DNA of 64,000 bases, taken from the NCBI GenBank assembly GCA_964560135.1, contig CAZLKN010000010.1, positions 8,904 to 72,903 of the forward strand. The letters are read 5' to 3'. Positions within the stretch are counted from its first letter, which is position 1; each line of letters opens with the position of its first letter. Position numbers and translations under genes: made by a program. A model generated the notes under the pieces. That model did not search any database. It saw only the letters and a list, made by a program, of their open reading frames with translations, and was not told where the DNA came from. Below are positions 31,020 to 39,055 of the stretch, one piece after another. Source of the DNA: CAZLKN01 sp964560135 (GTDB taxonomy: Bacteria; Actinomycetota; JAICYB01).

Positions 31020-31163
31020 CTACTGGATCCGAGTTCTGGCTCCCTCAGCAGCCTTCCCAGCGTCGTGTCCCATGTCCGGGCCGGCACCGCGACGGTTGGC
31101 GGTTCCGGGGGCTCGAGGTTCCCGGTCTCCCGGGGGTCCCACCGGCCCGGTTTCGTTGTTCAT
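31020..31163 (-). CDS. Possible small protein, 47 residues, disordered
   Basis: An ORF within an otherwise empty 440-bp gap. It starts MNNETGPVGPPGDREP and is rich in Gly, Pro, Arg and Asp, with no hydrophobic segment, ending TRIQ. A plausible ribosome-binding site (GAGGAC) lies 5-7 nt before the ATG, and a perfect hairpin follows the stop. These two signals suggest a transcribed small gene in front of EVE-miaB. There is no homology support. The remainder of the gap (about 31164-31386) shows nothing else recognisable apart from the spoVS upstream region. Confidence 0.35.
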   Translation of the reverse strand: MNNETGPVGPPGDREPRAPGTANRRGAGPDMGHDAGKAAEGARTRIQ

Positions 31164-31386
31164 GCAGGTCCTCGCTCCACCGCGTCCTTCGTGTTGTGTT
31201 GCTCACCACCTGAAACGGGGCAGGCCTCGGGACCCGTCGGCCCGCTCACGAGTTCCTCGCCATCCCGCCCGCGGCACGGTACATCTTGAGGGCACGAGAC
31301 TGGAAGCTGAACCGGGGGGAGGAATCCTTGTACCAACGGCGAATACCAAATCGACGTACACCAGCGCACGGAAACCAAGGGGCCGG

Positions 31387-31743
31387 ATGAAGCCGTTCCG
31401 GGTTTCGTCACAATCGAACCCGAACTCCACGGCAGGAGCGATCGCGAACGTCGTCAGGGAGACCGGGGCCGCAGAGCTGCAGGTCATCGGGGCGGGGGCA
31501 CTGAACCAGGCGGTCAAAGCGATCGCGATCGCGCGGAGCTTCCTGACCTCGTCCGATATCGACCTCGTCTGCGTTCCGGCGTTCACGGAGGTCTTCATCG
31601 ACGGCGATCTGCGGACGGCGATCCGTCTCGCGGTCCACGACCGGCAGGCCAGCGTGCCCTTCGGGGAGGCCACGGTCGACTCGCCCGAGACGGTCGAGGC
31701 CTCAGACGGGCAGCGACGCCCGTCACCGCCGCCGGAACCCTAA
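31387..31743 (+). CDS. spoVS: SpoVS-family (Alba-fold) protein
   Basis: An 118-residue protein whose first ~88 residues match the stage V sporulation protein S family almost throughout: KPFRVSSQSNPNSTAGAIAN, then IGAGALNQAVKAIAIAR and VPAFTEVFIDG. The family has an Alba-like fold and is found in many non-sporulating bacteria, where its function is unclear; nucleic-acid binding is the usual suggestion. A poorly conserved Pro/Ser tail of ~30 residues is extra. AAGGGG precedes the ATG. It converges on rny with a hairpin between them. Confidence 0.9.
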   Translation: MKPFRVSSQSNPNSTAGAIANVVRETGAAELQVIGAGALNQAVKAIAIARSFLTSSDIDLVCVPAFTEVFIDGDLRTAIRLAVHDRQASVPFGEATVDSPETVEASDGQRRPSPPPEP

Positions 31744-31770
31744 CGCCGGGACGCTCTGTTCCCCGACGCA

Positions 31771-31798
31771 TCGGGCCCGCCTCGGAGGGCGGGCCCGA
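31771..31798. terminator. Hairpin terminator between spoVS and rny
   Basis: TCGGGCCCGCC and GGCGGGCCCGA form a perfect 11-bp stem with a 6-nt loop. It lies 28 bp after the spoVS stop and 32 bp after the rny stop in the convergent direction, so it can serve both genes. Confidence 0.6.
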
Positions 31799-31829
31799 CG
31801 GGTCATCCGATCGAGAAGCCGCTCGGTGC

Positions 31830-33383
31830 CTACCTCGCGTACTCCACCGACCGAACCTCACGCAGCACCACGACCTTGATCTGGCCCGGGTACTGCAGCT
31901 CCTCTTCCACCTTCTTCGCGATCTCGCGGGCCAGGACCTGGGCCCCCACGTCGTCGATGTCGCCGGGAGCCACCATGACGCGCACCTCGCGCCCGGCCTG
32001 CATCGCGTACACCTTCTCCACGCCCTTGAAGGTCTTCGCCAGCTCCTCGAGGCGCTCGAGGCGCTTCACGTAGGCCTCGAAGCTCTCCCGGCGGGCCCCC
32101 GGACGGGATCCGGAGATCGCATCGGCGGACTGGCAGATCACGGCCTCCAGCGTCCGCATCTCCACCTCGCCGTGGTGGGCCTCGATGGCGTGGACGACCT
32201 GGGGCGACTCACCGAGCCGCCGGGCCAGCTCGGCCCCCACGAAGGCGTGTGATCCGTCCACCTCGTGAGCGACGGCTTTGCCGATGTCGTGGAACAGGGT
32301 GCACCGTTTCGCGAGCTTCGGGTCGCTGCCCAGCTCCGCGGCGATCATCCCCGCGATGTGTGAAGCCTCGACCACGTGCCGGAGCACGTTCTGACCGTAG
32401 GAGTAGCGGAAGCGCAGGCGCCCGAGGGCTCGGACCAACTCGTGGTGCACGTTCGTGATCCCGAGCTCGTGGATCGCCTCCTCCCCCGCCGCCTTGATCT
32501 CGTCCTCGATCTGCGCCCGCGCCCGTTCGTACTGCTCCTCGATGCGGGACGGGTGGATCCGCCCGTCGGAGACCAGCGCCTCCAATGTGAGCCGGGCCAC
32601 CTCACGGCGCACCGGATCGAAACAGGAGAGCAACACGGCCTCCGGAGTGTCGTCGATGATCAGGTTCACGCCGGTCACCTGCTCGAAGTGGCGGATGTTC
32701 CGCCCCTCGCGGCCGATGATCCTGCCCTTCATGTCGTCGGACGGAAGCTGCAGGACCGACACCGACGCCTCCTGCGCCTGCTCGGCCCCCAGGCGCTGGA
32801 TCGCCGTGATGACGATCTTGCGCGCCCTCCGTTCGGCTTCCTCGCGGGCCCGGGTCTCGAAGTCCCGGACGATCGCGAGCGCGTCGCGACGTGCCTCCTC
32901 CTCGATGTCCTGGATCAGCATCTGCTTGGCTTCCTGCGCACTGAGTCCCGCGACCTGTTCGAGCGCCTTCCGGTGCACGTCCTCCTGCTCGGCGACGAGC
33001 TCCTTCTGGTGTTCGAGTTCCCGCTCGCGTTCGAGCGTCTTCTGTTCACGGGTCCCGAGCCGCTGTTCGCGGACCTCGAGCGTCTCGGACCGAGATTCCA
33101 CCGTCTCCTCGAGTGAGGCGACGGTCTTCTCGCGCCGTTCCAGCTCCGTCCGCAGTGCGGCCATCTCACGCTCCACCTGGCGGCGGAGCTCATCGGTGCG
33201 CTCACGGGCCTTCTCGAGGACCTCGTTGGCGCTCTGTTGCGCCTCGAGCTCGGCCCGCTGGATCAGCTCGCGGGCCCGCGACTGGGCGGACCCGATCTTC
33301 GAAGCGGCGTGTGCTTTCCAGGCCAGGATCCCGATCCCGGCGCCGAGGAAGAGGGCAACCAGAGCTGCGAGGATGGTCTCCAT
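31830..33383 (-). CDS. rny: Ribonuclease Y
   Basis: A membrane-anchored endoribonuclease of 517 residues that starts mRNA decay. An N-terminal membrane helix (ILAALVALFLGAGIGILAW) is followed by a long coiled coil (~30-190, Glu/Arg heptads), a KH domain (MKGRIIGREGRNIRHFEQVTG) and an HD phosphohydrolase domain with the metal motif FHDIGKAVAHEVDGSH. All landmarks of RNase Y are present at normal length. The gene has a long untranslated leader (see promoter at 33645). Order rny-recA on one strand is a common arrangement. Confidence 0.95.
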   Translation of the reverse strand: METILAALVALFLGAGIGILAWKAHAASKIGSAQSRARELIQRAELEAQQSANEVLEKARERTDELRRQVEREMAALRTELERREKTVASLEETVESRSETLEVREQRLGTREQKTLERERELEHQKELVAEQEDVHRKALEQVAGLSAQEAKQMLIQDIEEEARRDALAIVRDFETRAREEAERRARKIVITAIQRLGAEQAQEASVSVLQLPSDDMKGRIIGREGRNIRHFEQVTGVNLIIDDTPEAVLLSCFDPVRREVARLTLEALVSDGRIHPSRIEEQYERARAQIEDEIKAAGEEAIHELGITNVHHELVRALGRLRFRYSYGQNVLRHVVEASHIAGMIAAELGSDPKLAKRCTLFHDIGKAVAHEVDGSHAFVGAELARRLGESPQVVHAIEAHHGEVEMRTLEAVICQSADAISGSRPGARRESFEAYVKRLERLEELAKTFKGVEKVYAMQAGREVRVMVAPGDIDDVGAQVLAREIAKKVEEELQYPGQIKVVVLREVRSVEYAR

Positions 33384-33408
33384 CCCGGCTCACTCCTTCC
33401 CTCGTCCT

Positions 33409-33434
33409 CGCGCACGTCGTTTCGACCGTGCGCG
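33409..33434. promoter_or_regulatory. Hairpin in the rny 5' leader
   Basis: CGCGCACG and CGTGCGCG form a perfect 8-bp stem with a 10-nt loop, 25 nt before the rny ATG and just upstream of its ribosome-binding site (GGAAGGAG). It could affect translation or be a processing site. Between it and the promoter (33435-33644) I see no further element. Confidence 0.35.
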
Positions 33435-33644
33435 GAGCTCAAAGGAGCGCGGTGCGAACCGGAGGGGCGTACGGAAACCGACTACACGCGCCTACTGGGC
33501 CACGAAGGGTGACAGACCCTTCTGACCTGCGGTTTCGTCTGGCGGTGGTCTCTGGTCGTCGTCATGTCTACCAGGTGTCCGTTCCCGATGTTCGTTGATC
33601 CCTGTCCGGTGTTACGCACGGTGAGCGCTCCTACGCTCCCATCC

Positions 33645-33673
33645 ATTATGCGGGGGCCCCCACCCCCCGGCAA
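33645..33673 (-). promoter_or_regulatory. Promoter of rny with long leader
   Basis: Reading leftward, TTGCCG and CATAAT are separated by exactly 17 bp; the -10 matches the consensus at five of six positions. The transcript would carry about 255 nt of untranslated leader before rny. Similarity to consensus only. Confidence 0.55.
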
Positions 33674-33723
33674 CCACCACCCACCGGAGGTGGGGATCCG
33701 GCCACGATGAGCGTTCGTCAGAT

Positions 33724-33754
33724 GGGACGGGCCGGAGGTGCCCCGGCCCGTCCC
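33724..33754 (-). terminator. Hairpin terminator after recA
   Basis: GGGACGGGCCGG pairs perfectly with CCGGCCCGTCCC (12 bp, 7-nt loop), starting 26 nt after the recA stop in the direction of transcription. It separates recA from the rny promoter. There is no T tract. Confidence 0.6.
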
Positions 33755-33780
33755 CTTCTGCGGTCTTCCGAGACCTGCGG

Positions 33781-34845
33781 TCAGGCCTTGGCCGGCTCCA
33801 GTTCCTCGTCGGAGGCTTCGACCTCCGCCTCCCCGGGCTCGGAGGGCTCCGAGCCGTTGTCGCTCGGGGCCACGATCGCCATCACGAGCCGCTCGATCTC
33901 CCGCGCGGTCTCGGCGTTCTCGAGCAGGAAGACCTTCGCGTTCTCGCGTCCCTGCCCGAGCTGCTCGCCCTCGTAGGTGAACCAGGCCCCCGACTTCTTG
34001 ACCACGCCCTTCTCGACCGCGACGTCCAGCAGCGAGCCCTCCTTCGAGATGCCCTTGCCGAACACCAGATCGAACTCGCAGGTACGGAACGGCGGTGCCG
34101 TCTTGTTCTTCACGACCTTGGCCCGCACACGGTTCCCGATGACATCCGAGCCGTCCTTCAGCGACTCGATCCGTCGCACGTCCAGGCGCACCGAGGAGTA
34201 GAACTTGAGGGCCCGGCCCCCGGGCGTGACCTCGGGTGACCCGAACATCACGCCTACCTTCTCCCGGATCTGGTTGATGAAGACCACGCAGGTGGACGAC
34301 TTCGACACCGAGGCCGTCAGCTTCCTCAGGGCCTGGGACATCAGCCGGGCCTGGAGCCCCACGTGGGTATCGCCCATCTCCCCTTCGAGCTCGGCGCGGG
34401 GGACGAGGGCGGCCACCGAGTCGATGACCACGATGTCGATCGCGCCGGAGCGGATCAGCATGTCCGCGATCTCCAGTGCCTGTTCACCGGTGTCGGGCTG
34501 CGAGACCAGCAGCGCGTCGATGTCGACGCCGATCCCCTTGGCGTAGGCGGGATCCAGAGCATGCTCGGCGTCGATGAACGCCGCCACCCCGCCGGCCCGC
34601 TGGGCCTCTCCCACCACGTGCAGGGCCACCGTGGTCTTCCCGGACGACTCCGGGCCGAAGAGCTCCACCACCCGTCCGCGGGGGAACCCACCGACGCCGA
34701 GCGCGATGTCGAGCGCGATCGACCCCGTGGGGATCGCCTCGATCTGCAAGCGCTGCGCGTGGTCCCCGAGACGCATGACGGCGCCCTTCCCGAACTGCCG
34801 CTCGATCTGGCCGAGGGCCATGTCCAGCGATTTCGCCTTGTCCAT
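33781..34845 (-). CDS. recA: Recombinase RecA
   Basis: The strand-exchange recombinase and SOS coprotease, 354 residues with no intein. Walker A GPESSGKTT, Walker B IVVIDSVAAL, the L2 region (NQIREKVGVMFGSPEVTPGGRALKFY in two parts) and the acidic C-terminal tail (rich in Glu) are present. ATG 34845 is used; a GTG just before it (34848) is less well spaced from the GAGGAGG ribosome-binding site. A LexA box lies 82 bp upstream. No recX follows; rny is next on the same strand after a hairpin. Confidence 0.97.
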   Translation of the reverse strand: MDKAKSLDMALGQIERQFGKGAVMRLGDHAQRLQIEAIPTGSIALDIALGVGGFPRGRVVELFGPESSGKTTVALHVVGEAQRAGGVAAFIDAEHALDPAYAKGIGVDIDALLVSQPDTGEQALEIADMLIRSGAIDIVVIDSVAALVPRAELEGEMGDTHVGLQARLMSQALRKLTASVSKSSTCVVFINQIREKVGVMFGSPEVTPGGRALKFYSSVRLDVRRIESLKDGSDVIGNRVRAKVVKNKTAPPFRTCEFDLVFGKGISKEGSLLDVAVEKGVVKKSGAWFTYEGEQLGQGRENAKVFLLENAETAREIERLVMAIVAPSDNGSEPSEPGEAEVEASDEELEPAKA

Positions 34846-34926
34846 CACAAGACCTCCTCAGGTTTTCCACAGATGGGGAAGGGTCTTCCACACGCTATCC
34901 CCAGGCACCGACACGCCGACCGTACT

Positions 34927-34940
34927 CGAACATTCGTTCG
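34927..34940. promoter_or_regulatory. LexA (SOS) box upstream of recA
   Basis: CGAAC-ATTC-GTTCG is a perfect SOS box, 82 bp before the recA start. It also lies 47 bp before the start of the divergent 78-residue gene, so LexA could control both directions. Confidence 0.85.
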
Positions 34941-34987
34941 CTGTCACGCAACCCAGCGCTGTCGGCGGCGGCGGAGATGATGCAGCC

Positions 34988-35224
34988 ATGGCCAAGCTGC
35001 TGCGTGAGACCGCATGGCGCAACCTGCAGGCCGGGGACCGCTTCCGGATCCAGGGGGTCCCCCGGCGCCGGTACCGCTTCCTCGCCTACGTCACGAACTT
35101 CGACAACGGCGCCGTCCACGTCGAAGCGGTCGACGAGCGGAGCGGGGGCATCCGGGCCTTCCCCCCCGATCGTCCCTTCGTGAAGGAGCGCAGACCGCGC
35201 GGGAGTGCTGGCATCACCGGGTGA
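34988..35224 (+). CDS. Small basic protein divergent from recA
   Basis: A 78-residue basic protein starting MAKLLRETAWRNLQAGDRF, with alternating beta-type stretches (RYRFLAYVTNFDNGAVHVEAV) and a Pro/Arg-rich end. It could be a small beta-barrel such as an SH3-like or nucleic-acid-binding fold; I cannot name a family. A weak ribosome-binding site (GGAG, 10-nt spacing) precedes the ATG. The shared upstream region with recA contains a LexA box. It is followed after 50 bp by bacterioferritin. Confidence 0.6.
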   Translation: MAKLLRETAWRNLQAGDRFRIQGVPRRRYRFLAYVTNFDNGAVHVEAVDERSGGIRAFPPDRPFVKERRPRGSAGITG

Positions 35225-35274
35225 GGTTGCTGTACACCTTGCAGGAGGACCGCGGCTCGAGGGAGGCAACCACG

Positions 35275-35745
35275 ATGCGAGGCAACCAACGGGTGATCGA
35301 GCTCCTCAACGAGCTGCTCACCCTGGAACTCACCGCGATCAACCAGTACTTCGCCCACACGAAGATGATCGAGAACCAGGGCTACGTCGCCCTCGCGGCC
35401 ACGGTCCGCAAGCAGGCCCTCGACGAGATGAAGGACGCCGAGGAGATCATGGACCGGATCCTGTTCCTCGAGGGCATCCCCAACCTCCAGCGCCTCGGCC
35501 CGGTGCTCCTCGGGGAGACGGTCGCCGAGCAGCTCCGGCTGATGCTGGACACCGAACGCAGCGTCCTGTCCTTCCTCACGGGGGCCGTGGCGGCCTGCGA
35601 ACAGGAGAACGACACGGCCTCCCGGGAGTTCTTCGCCGGCCGCTTCGCCGAGGAGGAGGAACACATCGACTTCCTGGAGACCCAGCTCGAATTGATCGAG
35701 CGCCTGGGTGAGGCGAACTACCTGTCCCAGCAGATCCGCGACTGA
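35275..35745 (+). CDS. bfr: Bacterioferritin, ferroxidase His replaced by Asp
   Basis: A 24-meric haem-containing iron store; 156 residues, the usual length. Most Bfr landmarks align without gaps: Glu18 in LELTAINQYF, Glu51 and the haem ligand Met52 in LDEMKDAEE, the RILFLEGIPNLQ segment, and Glu127/His130 in EEEEHIDFLE. At the position of His54, a metal ligand of the di-iron ferroxidase centre, this protein has Asp (E-M-K-D rather than E-M-K-H). The centre may have altered iron chemistry or metal preference. GGGAGG precedes the ATG. The hydrolase gene follows after 12 bp. Confidence 0.92.
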   Translation: MRGNQRVIELLNELLTLELTAINQYFAHTKMIENQGYVALAATVRKQALDEMKDAEEIMDRILFLEGIPNLQRLGPVLLGETVAEQLRLMLDTERSVLSFLTGAVAACEQENDTASREFFAGRFAEEEEHIDFLETQLELIERLGEANYLSQQIRD

Positions 35746-35757
35746 GGAGGCGGGACG

Positions 35758-36564
35758 GTGCTCGAGCACGAGATCGCCGGCCTGCACGTCCGTGAGGCCG
35801 GCAGAGGCGCCCTCGTGGTGCTCGTCCACGCCTTCCCCGTCGACTCCCGCATGTACGCCTACCAGCTCACCACCCCCTTCGGGGGCTACCGGCTGGTCGC
35901 GCCCGACCTCCCAGGGTTCGGCGGGACCCCGCCCGGGGACGTCTCGTCGATGGACGACTACGCGGACGCGCTCCTGCGGCTGCTCGATGCCGAACATGCG
36001 CAGCAGTGCGTGCTCCTCGGTACCTCGATGGGCGGCTACGTCGCCTTCGCGCTGTACCGGGCCGCCCGGGAGCGGGTGGCTGCGCTGGCCCTCGTGGACA
36101 CCCGGCCCGGATCCGACACCGACGAGCAGAAGGAGGCCAGGGAGCGCAACGCCGTCCGCGTCTCCAATGAGGGCCCGGGGCCGCTGGCCGAGGAGCTACT
36201 CCCCTCCCTGCTCGCCGCGTCGACCAGGAACACCTCCCCCGACGTGGCCGAACGGGTCCGGCGCATGGCCGCCGAGGCCGACCCCCACGGCATCGCGGCG
36301 GCGCTGCGGGCCATGGCCGTGCGGCCCGACGCCACGGATCTGCTGGAGGACATCGAGGTGCCGACCCTGATCGTCGTGGGCGCCGAAGACGAGATCACGC
36401 CGCCGCCGCAGGCCGAGGAGATGCACCGCAGGATCCGGGGGTCGGAGCTCGTGACCATCCAGGGAGCCGCACACCTCCCGCCGATCGAGGCCGCGGATGC
36501 CTTCAACGACGCCCTGCGCGACTTCCTCCAGGACCTCGAGGTCAGTCCTCCCGCGGCACCCTGA
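35758..36564 (+). CDS. Alpha/beta hydrolase
   Basis: A 268-residue alpha/beta-hydrolase fold enzyme. The nucleophile elbow is GTSMGGYVA (Ser), the acid is the Asp in VGAEDEITP, and the base is His in GAAHLPP. The oxyanion region is LVHAFPVDS. Close relatives include 3-oxoadipate enol-lactonases and non-haem chloroperoxidase-like esterases; the substrate cannot be told. GTG start at 35758 just after bfr. Its 3' end overlaps the convergent propeller gene by 23 bp. Confidence 0.85.
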   Translation: MLEHEIAGLHVREAGRGALVVLVHAFPVDSRMYAYQLTTPFGGYRLVAPDLPGFGGTPPGDVSSMDDYADALLRLLDAEHAQQCVLLGTSMGGYVAFALYRAARERVAALALVDTRPGSDTDEQKEARERNAVRVSNEGPGPLAEELLPSLLAASTRNTSPDVAERVRRMAAEADPHGIAAALRAMAVRPDATDLLEDIEVPTLIVVGAEDEITPPPQAEEMHRRIRGSELVTIQGAAHLPPIEAADAFNDALRDFLQDLEVSPPAAP

Positions 36565-37783
36565 TCGGACGCACCACCAGCACGGTGGTGTCTGCCTGCT
36601 TCATCACCTCGGCCGTCCGGCGCCCGTCGGGCGAGAAGGCGATCCCGCACACCTCCGCGGGGGCCAGACGTCTGGTCTCCGGCTCCCCCACCCGAGCGAT
36701 CCAGGTCTCGCCGGCCTCGCCGTCCTGCGGGCGGATGAAGGCCAGGAGGCTCCCGTCGGGGGACCACGCCGGACGCCGGCCCTCGGTGACCCCCGTCCGG
36801 GCCCCGGCCGGGTCGGACAGCTCGATCATCCCGCCCACGGTCTCCACCGCCAGGCGCCCGGGGTCCGGGGACCACGCCACCGACTCCCCGCCCCCGATGG
36901 CCCTCGTGGTTCCGTCGGTCACGTCGAGGACGAACACCGTGGGAGGGCCCGGGCCCCCACGGACCCCGGCCTCGGTGCGCGCGACGTAGGCGAGCGCCGC
37001 GCCGTCGGGCGACCAGGTCACGCTGGAGATCACACCCCGGGGCTCGCGGACGACGACCGTCCGGTCGGAGCCGTCCGGTGCCGCCAGCATGACCTCCTTG
37101 CGGTCGGTGGGCACGATCGCCAGCCGGTCGCGTGTGGGCGCCCACGCCAGCTCGACCCCCTGGATGTCGAGCTGCACCGTCACGCCGGTTCGCGGGTCGA
37201 AGATCAACCCCGACAGCGCGAGCCTCCCGTCGGGCATGAACCGCGTGCGACAGGGGGCCCCACGGGCCACCTCCCGCAGCTCCCCGATCTCGATGTCGTC
37301 GAGCGGCACCCCGTCGAAGGAACCCCCCCGGGGGACCGAGCCGATCGTGAACGGGACGATGGTGAACGCGCCGCGTACCGGGTAGGCCCCGTCCGGGTCC
37401 GGGCCCGCCCGCAGCGGGTAGGCACCGGGGACGATCTCGGCCCCGCCGGGGAACCGGTCGGGGATCGGCGTGGCGGTGAGCCTGCTCCCGGCCGCACCGG
37501 ACCCGAGCTCCACGCAGTCGTCCACCCGGCCGGGATCCTCGGTGTCCGGCGAGGGGCCGGGCGGACACAGGTAGACCGCCACGGTCCGGTCCTCGTCGTA
37601 GCCCCGCGCCTCCAGGAAGGGCCGCATGCCGACCGGACCCGACGAGGGATCGGCCACGACCCGCTCACCCTGCGCGGCGCCGATCCGGGTCATCGCGTAC
37701 CGGACGCCGGCCGCAGAGGCTGCCGCCACCGCGATCACCACCAGCGCGAGCTGGGCGCCCCGCCGCAGGCGTTCCCTGTCCAA
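36542..37783 (-). CDS. Membrane-anchored beta-propeller (TolB/WD40-like) protein
   Basis: A 413-residue protein with an N-terminal membrane helix (LALVVIAVAAASAAGV) and an extracytoplasmic domain. The second half contains several TolB-type blades marked by the repeated motif W-S/A-P-D-G (WSPDGAALAYV, AWSPDPGRLAV, AWSPDGSLLAF, AFSPDGRR). The first half has no clear family. The start is TTG at 37783 behind GAGGAGG; no ATG is available in this frame nearby. It is divergent from icd. Function unknown; such proteins usually bind other proteins at the cell surface. Confidence 0.7.
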   Translation of the reverse strand: MDRERLRRGAQLALVVIAVAAASAAGVRYAMTRIGAAQGERVVADPSSGPVGMRPFLEARGYDEDRTVAVYLCPPGPSPDTEDPGRVDDCVELGSGAAGSRLTATPIPDRFPGGAEIVPGAYPLRAGPDPDGAYPVRGAFTIVPFTIGSVPRGGSFDGVPLDDIEIGELREVARGAPCRTRFMPDGRLALSGLIFDPRTGVTVQLDIQGVELAWAPTRDRLAIVPTDRKEVMLAAPDGSDRTVVVREPRGVISSVTWSPDGAALAYVARTEAGVRGGPGPPTVFVLDVTDGTTRAIGGGESVAWSPDPGRLAVETVGGMIELSDPAGARTGVTEGRRPAWSPDGSLLAFIRPQDGEAGETWIARVGEPETRRLAPAEVCGIAFSPDGRRTAEVMKQADTTVLVVRPIRVPRED

Positions 37784-37895
37784 CCGTCCTCCTCGATCAT
37801 CGCCAGCCGTCGCGGGGCAGCCTACCGTGGATCTTCGACGCCGGCCCTCCACCCGGACGTGAGCCGCAGCACAGTCCGCGGTAGGCTTGGCACCC

Positions 37896-39053
37896 ATGCC
37901 CGAGACCCGAACGATCGTCGTGATCCCGGGGGACGGGATCGGCCCGGAGGTCTGGGCCGCCGCCCGCCCTGTGCTCGACGCTGCCCTGGCGCGGGTGGGA
38001 ACGGACCGCAAGGCGCTCTGGGAGGAGTGGCCCGCGGGCGAGGTGGGGATCGAGGAGATGGGCGACGCGATGCCCAGGGAGACCCTCGAGGCCATCGGGC
38101 GCCACAAGGTCGCGCTCAAGGGCCCGCTCACCACCCCGGTCGGCTCGGGGTTCCGGTCCCTCAACGTGATGCTCCGCCTCCACTTCGACCTCTACGCGAA
38201 CGTGCGCCCCACCCGGTGCCTGCCCGGGATCTCGACCCCCGTCCACCATCCGGAGCGGGTCGACGTGGTCCTGTTCCGCGAGAACACCGAGGACGTCTAC
38301 GCGGGCTTCGAACTGGAGCCCGGCACCCCGGAGGCGCTCGCGCTGGCGGCGTTCTGCCGGGAACGTTTCCGCTGGCCCCTGCCCGCGGACGCCGGGATCG
38401 GGCTGAAGCCGATCTCCGAGTCCGCGTCCAAGCGGCTGGTGAGGGCGGCCCTGCGGTACGCCGTCCGCAACCAACGCAAGTCGGTGACCCTCGTCCACAA
38501 GGGCAACATCCAGAAGTTCACGGAGGGACGGTTCCGGGCCTGGGGGTACGAGGTCGCCCGGGACGAATTCGCCGATGTGACGGTGATCGAGGGCGTCAAC
38601 GACGACGACACGACCGGCAAGGTGATCGTGAAGGACCTGCTGGCCGACGCCTTCCTCCAGGAGATCCTGATCGCCCCCGAACGGGTGGACGTCGTCGCGA
38701 CCACGAACCTCAACGGCGACTACGCCTCGGAGGCGCTCGCCGCCCAGGTCGGCGGTGTCGGCGTGGCCCCCGGCGGCAACATCAACGAGGAGGCTGGGCG
38801 GGCGATCTTCGAGCCGGCGCACGGCACCGCGCCGGGGATCGTGGGGAAGGATCTCGCGAACCCGATCGCCCTCGTGCTGTCCGGCGCGATGCTGTTCGAC
38901 TTCCTGGGCTGGAGTGACGCCGCGAGGGTCGTCCGCGACGCGGTCGACAGCGTGGTGGCGGGTGGTGTGGGCACCCCCGACCTCGGCCTGCCCAAGGAGC
39001 TCGGCACCCGCGCGTTCGGCGACGCCCTCGTCGAGGCGATCTCCGGATCCTGA
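37896..39053 (+). CDS. icd: Isocitrate dehydrogenase (isopropylmalate dehydrogenase superfamily)
   Basis: A 385-residue decarboxylating dehydrogenase. Diagnostic segments are IPGDGIGPEV, the substrate loop SGFRSLNVMLRLHFDLYANVRP, RENTEDVYAGFE, SESASKRLVRAA, KGNIQKFTEG and the metal-binding NLNGDYASE, matching bacterial isocitrate dehydrogenases better than LeuB. It is shorter than the E. coli enzyme, as in some deep lineages. Coenzyme preference cannot be read with confidence. ATG 37896 is used; a TTG at 37887 is possible. With aconitase it supplies two successive TCA steps. It converges on the diguanylate cyclase with 2 bp between stops. Confidence 0.87.
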   Translation: MPETRTIVVIPGDGIGPEVWAAARPVLDAALARVGTDRKALWEEWPAGEVGIEEMGDAMPRETLEAIGRHKVALKGPLTTPVGSGFRSLNVMLRLHFDLYANVRPTRCLPGISTPVHHPERVDVVLFRENTEDVYAGFELEPGTPEALALAAFCRERFRWPLPADAGIGLKPISESASKRLVRAALRYAVRNQRKSVTLVHKGNIQKFTEGRFRAWGYEVARDEFADVTVIEGVNDDDTTGKVIVKDLLADAFLQEILIAPERVDVVATTNLNGDYASEALAAQVGGVGVAPGGNINEEAGRAIFEPAHGTAPGIVGKDLANPIALVLSGAMLFDFLGWSDAARVVRDAVDSVVAGGVGTPDLGLPKELGTRAFGDALVEAISGS

Positions 39054-39055
39054 CG

